Of a DNA stretch of 64,000 nt, positions 55,001 through 61,000 are shown in pieces (position 1 is the first letter of the stretch; each line of letters starts with the position of its first letter). The DNA lies in assembly GCA_037179385.1 (NCBI GenBank), contig CM074187.1, positions 9,115,450 to 9,179,449 of the forward strand, in the 5' to 3' direction. The DNA comes from Holothuria scabra (Eukaryota > Echinodermata > Holothuroidea > Aspidochirotida > Holothuriidae). The notes under the pieces are model-generated. The model saw nothing but the letters and a program-made list of their open reading frames with translations, searched no databases and was not told where the DNA came from. Made by a program: the position numbers and the translations under genes.

Positions 55001-58000
55001 GCTCGGAAATGGTCTCTATAAGCCCTTCGAGTCAATTCCAAAATTTCTGCCCCCTTTCTCCAAACCCTGGATCCGCGGATGTACTATAATCAAACTCTCA
55101 AACAAGGTATAGTTAACGTACCATTATTAAACCTTCTGGCTGTAAATGATGTGTAGTGTGTGGGGAGGGGGCGATGCGCGGGGGCTTAATTAAGACGTTG
55201 TGGGCCCTCAAGAACTTTTACAGACCCGTATATGCTGAAAACCATTGTTTTCCACGGTTTATATCTCTTTTTACTAGCTTCATTCTAATTGTTATAATTT
55301 TGTAAGACAAACCACAGCTTCTCTCTCCCCATTCTCTCCTCATCCCCATCAGGGTGTTAATTGCTATAACATAGCAAGCATCTGTAACAATTCTTCCTGA
55401 ACCAAGCCGGCCCAGCGTAATACTAACGATCTAAATACTAAAATACAGTTAATTGCGCTTCCTGCTCAATACAGCACGCTACTTAATTGCTTGAGTATAT
55501 ACCGTGAAAACAAAGCCTTGAAGACAGAGCCTGCGGTAGGGCCAATTTCTGTATAGAAATCCTACTTGACCACCATTTCGGGAGGGGCGAAAACTTTACA
55601 AAATGATGTCCAAAAATGCCCTGAAAAATCAAAATTATTTCACAAGCGCAAACGTTGCACACATTGGCGAGAATGATAAAATCAAAGTCTGAAATCCTGA
55701 ACAACTAAGACATCTTGCAAGGATGTTGAATGTATTCATTTTTTTTGTACACTACGATCCAGTATGAAATAGTTGATAGTCTAACGGAATAAATTTCGTC
55801 TTTTGCTACCACGACCCGGGATCGATTCCCTCTGAATGCCGTTCACAACATTTTTTTTTTTTTTTGTTTCTGACTTTTCAGATCAATTTTTGGAAAGTTT
55901 AAGGGTGATATTGGTTCTCCGTTATTGTTTAATAAAAACAAAACAAAGTCAGATTTGAGATCTTCATTGCAAGCAATAACAGTTATTATGTATATATTTT
56001 TGCACACGGCCAACTTAGTACCCGGCATACCCGTGATGATCTATCCAGTTGAAATGATTTCGTAAATATTGACTAGGATTGTTGGTTTGATTCTTCACCG
56101 CGAGGCAAAATATCCTCGTGTAATGTGTGAAATAATAGGATGCGACTACGAACACTTATAATTGTTTGGAAAAAATAACGAGCTAAGCAAAATTCTTTAT
56201 CGTGTGAGCACCAAAATAGAGCCCTTTACCCACGTTGATGGAAAAATTTTTTCCGACAGGAATTTGAAGGGTGTCCCAACCTCAATGGCAGGGTGTTAAT
56301 GAATGAACCTACGTAGTAGTCCTGGGTACGCGACTTCCTAATGAGGTTACATAGCGTAGAGTGTTAGCAAATGAACGTACATAGCTTGTCAGTGAAAAAA
56401 CAATGCTAACTCGTGTGTACACTAGAGCATGCAAATTTCACAAGTGTGACATAATTTTTCAGACGTGCAAGAGAATACTGTAAATAAAAGTTGTGATTGG
56501 TTGATATTTTTAACTTACGCTTTGGAAGAAGTAACACAAACAGCCTAAAGGTTGAGTAAGCAGGATTGCTTTTTGAATCAGAAAACGTTCAAAAATTGAA
56601 ATATGAAAAAGACAAATGTGTGATAGAAGTACTTATTTTCTTTATCAGGGTTTTTTCTGTCATATTTCTGTATTTCTGTCCGTTCTATATGAACTTGTGA
56701 GGCGATCTTTGCCGTTCTGCCGGGGAAAATCGCATAGCATAATTTGGATAAGGCACCTAAAGCGAATATCATTTTATAAAAACGGAATCTACGTACGCTC
56801 CATGAAGATATAAACAGTAGTTAATAGTTCTCATATGGTGAACTACCCCGCGGAGCAGACGAAGTCTTTTCGTTCAGCTCATCGCTACGAAAAAACAGAT
56901 TATGGGGCGGCAGCCACACAGGCGCTACGCAGACTAATGATTAACAGGTCTTCCTACTTCTCGTGGCTACGCTTGCAGAAATTTAAGCCGGTTGACTGCA
57001 GATGCATTACCCCTTTGTGTCGCCGGGGTAAAGGGATTAAGTCACTATATCAAAGCACTGGCAGCCGGCTGCAGTTGGAAAGCTTTGTTCACGACTTCTG
57101 TCAATGGGAGAGCAGCTCACGAGCATCGTAACAATAGCGCTATTCATCCATGTCCAGCTGCGGTAGGATAAACTGCAGTTACTTTTGACTGCAGTTGGAT
57201 GCATAGCGAAATTTATCTATGGTGCCTTACTTCTTTTGAATGTGCATGACTTTATCCTGGACAAAAAGAGGTCAGTTCAAGTACTGCCTTTATAGAGTGC
57301 TACCATCTTTAAACATGTGATGTATTTATAGTTTGGAATTGTCATAGAGCAGTCTGTCCCCTCCCCTTACCACAGTTTTCTGCTTCTTCAATGGGAATGA
57401 CAGATTGTGGTACAAGGATTGGGCATTTGCATACAAGGAGAGGGTTTGTGGGACTGACATTTCAGGGAAAATGCAGATTTCAAGGCAAGCACTTCATTCA
57501 GTCCCCTTCTCTTAGGAACTACATTTTATAGTAACATTTTATAATAATTTTTTAGTACTCGCCCTTAATTTAAAACCACTCCAACCTTGTTTCAAAATGT
57601 CAAGTGAGCTCCTTTTACTACTGTAATGTCTCTTCTACAGTAATTATAGTAACACTACAGAATTTTATCATTTAAGCATTGGATGACATGGTAGTGTATT
57701 TTCTTTGCTGGAAAGTAAAGCAAATTTTAACAAATTGAAGTAAGAAAGAAAACAAAAAGCTTTGTGGTGACATTATTTAGCATTAAAGGTTTTGAGCCAA
57801 AGATGCAAGATTAATTGTCATATCATTTCATAGCACATTAAATCTACCTCTCATATTTGCTGGTTTAAATGGTCAGAAAGAACGGTGACCATTGTATATG
57901 ACTGAGTATGATCTCTGTACCAGTTTCAATTTTAATTTCTGTTCTCTTCCCCCATTAGATGTCGATGAGTGTTTGGAGGGTTACCATGACTGTGATGGCA

Positions 58001-61000
58001 ATGCTACCTGTGTCAACCTTGGTGGGTCCTTCACATGTCGTTGCAATGAAGGATTTTTCAGTTATGGAGTGAGATCTGGTGCAGGGACTGCACATGGCCA
58101 TGGAGCATGCAAAGGTAAAAAGTTCTTATCCCCTTGTGTGTATGATAATATGGTGGCTTAGATGCATAATTGTGTGAATCCCTTACCTGGCTTCCAAAGT
58201 TTGCGAATTTAAGATTTCTAAGAGTTAAATTCCTGCATGAATTTTACATGCTAATTGATTCATTCAGGTCATACCAATGTGGTCTTGTCATTTAGAATTA
58301 CAGGCTTTGATCCTGTTCCCATGTCATTTGTTGAAAAACATCACTATTTTGCCTTTAGATAAAGAAGGGAAAATCTTTTAAAGGGCAAGACCTGTCACTC
58401 CAAATATATTTTGAAACAAGAGTTAATTTCACAATTTTCTTCCTATTTCTCTTCAGAGTAACTTTCATAATATTTTAGGACTCTAATATTACATATTCAA
58501 GGTAAACCAAGTGGTTACTCCTAGTAAATTTCACATTTGGGGAGTAAATATGTTATCACATGACTCTCAAGAGCCAATCATAAAACAGGACAGTGTACTA
58601 CACTACTTCAAGTTGGGGTGACTGCTCCTGCCCTTTAAGGAAGAGAATAGTGTCTTCATGAGGATAATCCCTCTTGAAATTTTTTTGACGAAGGAAAGTT
58701 CTCTCCTTAATTCTGAAGGCTACTACTACAGCTGGTGCTATGTAACATTAAATGCTGGTAGTGTTTACCTAAAATAAAGTGCTGTTTGATATAATGTCAA
58801 GTTGGGTTTGTGGATTGTTAATTTTTGCCAGACTGGTGTATTTATTGTTTTGTTGCTAGATGTATATTATTTAAATTTCAGATATTGATGAGTGTTTATT
58901 GGGTGTACACAGCTGTCATGAATATGCAGATTGCACAAATGAGATTGGCGGCTACAGATGCCAGTGCAGAACTGGTTACAATGGAGATGGTTTTTCCTGC
59001 ACAGGTTAGTTCACAGTTAATGCACTTCTCAAATATTATAAAATATATTGTTTAACCCTTTGCCAGCTGAGCACGTACATTTACGTGTTCTAAATATTTC
59101 CATAGTCTGCAAACCACGTGTCTCCATTTATGTGTTTTTACAACCCATTTTTGAAAGGTTTGGCTCTTCACATAATTTCCACAAATACCCTCTATCTACG
59201 TATCATGTGAAAGCTATCAAAATAAGCTAGCAAATAGTGGCAGTATTACACAACATTCGACTGTATAGACCGGATACAGTTGATTTTAAAACAAAATGGC
59301 AGCTCCCAGGGATAGGAATGCCGAAGTTCAAAGATTTTCTTTTCTTTCCTTCTTTTTTTTCTGTTTGTTTCGCTTTCTGCATTGTTTTCAAATGTTTGTT
59401 GATGTTGTTATTGTTTTGCATTCCTCTGACGAGGTGAAAAAAGAATAAAAGAACAGAACAGAACAGCTAAATTTCCTGGCGACTCAGGAGATGAAGATCA
59501 CAAAATACAAATAAAAATACCAGTTATCAAAGTCTGCTGACTACTTTCAATGGCATTAGGCCTAATGTAAATGCTACTACATACCAGTATAGGCTAAACA
59601 GCAACATTCTGTTTATGGAAATTGCTTCAAGGCCTAGCATGCACACGCACATTGTAGTAGTAGCTGGCAAGGGTTAACAGTTTTGCTTAGTTATATCTGT
59701 AAGTCTGAAAACCGCCCACTGTGGCAGGCTAGGTCCTGCATTTAAAAACAGTAATGCTGCCTAAATGAGAGGTAGTGTAACCATGTATGTACTTTCTACA
59801 CAGAAATAAAAAATGCATAAAAACAAGAGAACACTGTTCACTGCATGCAGGTTGCATTTTTAAAAAGTTTGCATTATTAAATAACACCAACAAGTTGATA
59901 GAGATTGTTATCCTGCAAGTTTGGTGACTGTTTCAGTAAATACTTACTACCCAGGTCTGGGAATTAAACCTTTTTTCTTGGAAATTGAGTAAATTTTTAC
60001 AGGGAAGAAAAGTTTCCTCCCCCCTCCCCAATTGCCAAGTTTCCCTCCAGATGCCCAAATTTCCCAGGAAGGAACCTCCCAGCTTCCAACTTTTTCCACC
60101 CATGCTTACTGCCCTTGTGTTACCTTTTCTATAAATGTTTTTTCTTTCTTCATTGTTTTCTCAGATACTGATGAGTGTGAAACCAGTATTCCCTGTTCCT
60201 CTCTCCCCAATAAGATCTGTTTGAATAGAGAAGGCAGCTACCAGTGTGTCTGTCAGTATGGTTTCTCTGAGGATGAAGATGACAGCTGTATAGGTCAGCA
60301 GAACTTTAACAGATTTACTTTTTAGTTGAGCTCTGTTATTATCTTTATTTCTTATCTTCTCCAGCAGGAGAAAAGAATAGGTATCACAAGTAGTCTCCCC
60401 ACGTTGACATGTTTTTGACTGTTATGAAGAGCATTTCATAAACATTCCTTTGCAAGATTTGTAAAGCCTTCAATTCCCTTATGTCATCAGCAGTCATTAC
60501 ACTCATTTAATTTCAACAGGTCAAATGACCATCACTCGATCCCACAGCAAGCTGTGTCAAAGCATTGTTAGTGGCAGTTAGAATTCTATGTCATTTGTAA
60601 ACAATAAATCAGCTGTTCAGTTGAAGCGACAAGTTGCATACACCCACCCTGGCAATAGAAAAAGTCAGTTGTTTGACTATGAACTATGAATCTTTTAAAG
60701 GAGTGTTTACGTCAAAAGGTAACAGTATGATTTTTCTTGGAGTTTGCTTTCTGTAAAAGCAAATATAGCCATAAATGATGAGGGTGAATGTTAGTTTTCA
60801 ATCACTAAAACCTACATGAACCTGTAGGATATACACTCAGTCATGTTCATGAACAGCATTTGTTTGCAAAATTCCAAAATTATGAAGGGTTTCCAGAAGT
60901 CTGCATTTACCCGTCCTCCTTTTTCTCGTTTACGGTTGCGCCCTAGCAGATTTTGGAAAAACCTAGAATGTTCGAAGTTCATTTTGTTTCTCAAATGATT

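Noticed and set aside
56835..57131. 98-residue open frame near the right end of the 4-kb transposon
   Set aside because: Arg/Ser-rich but with no recognisable DNA-binding or transposase motif; length is compatible with chance in CpG-rich DNA.
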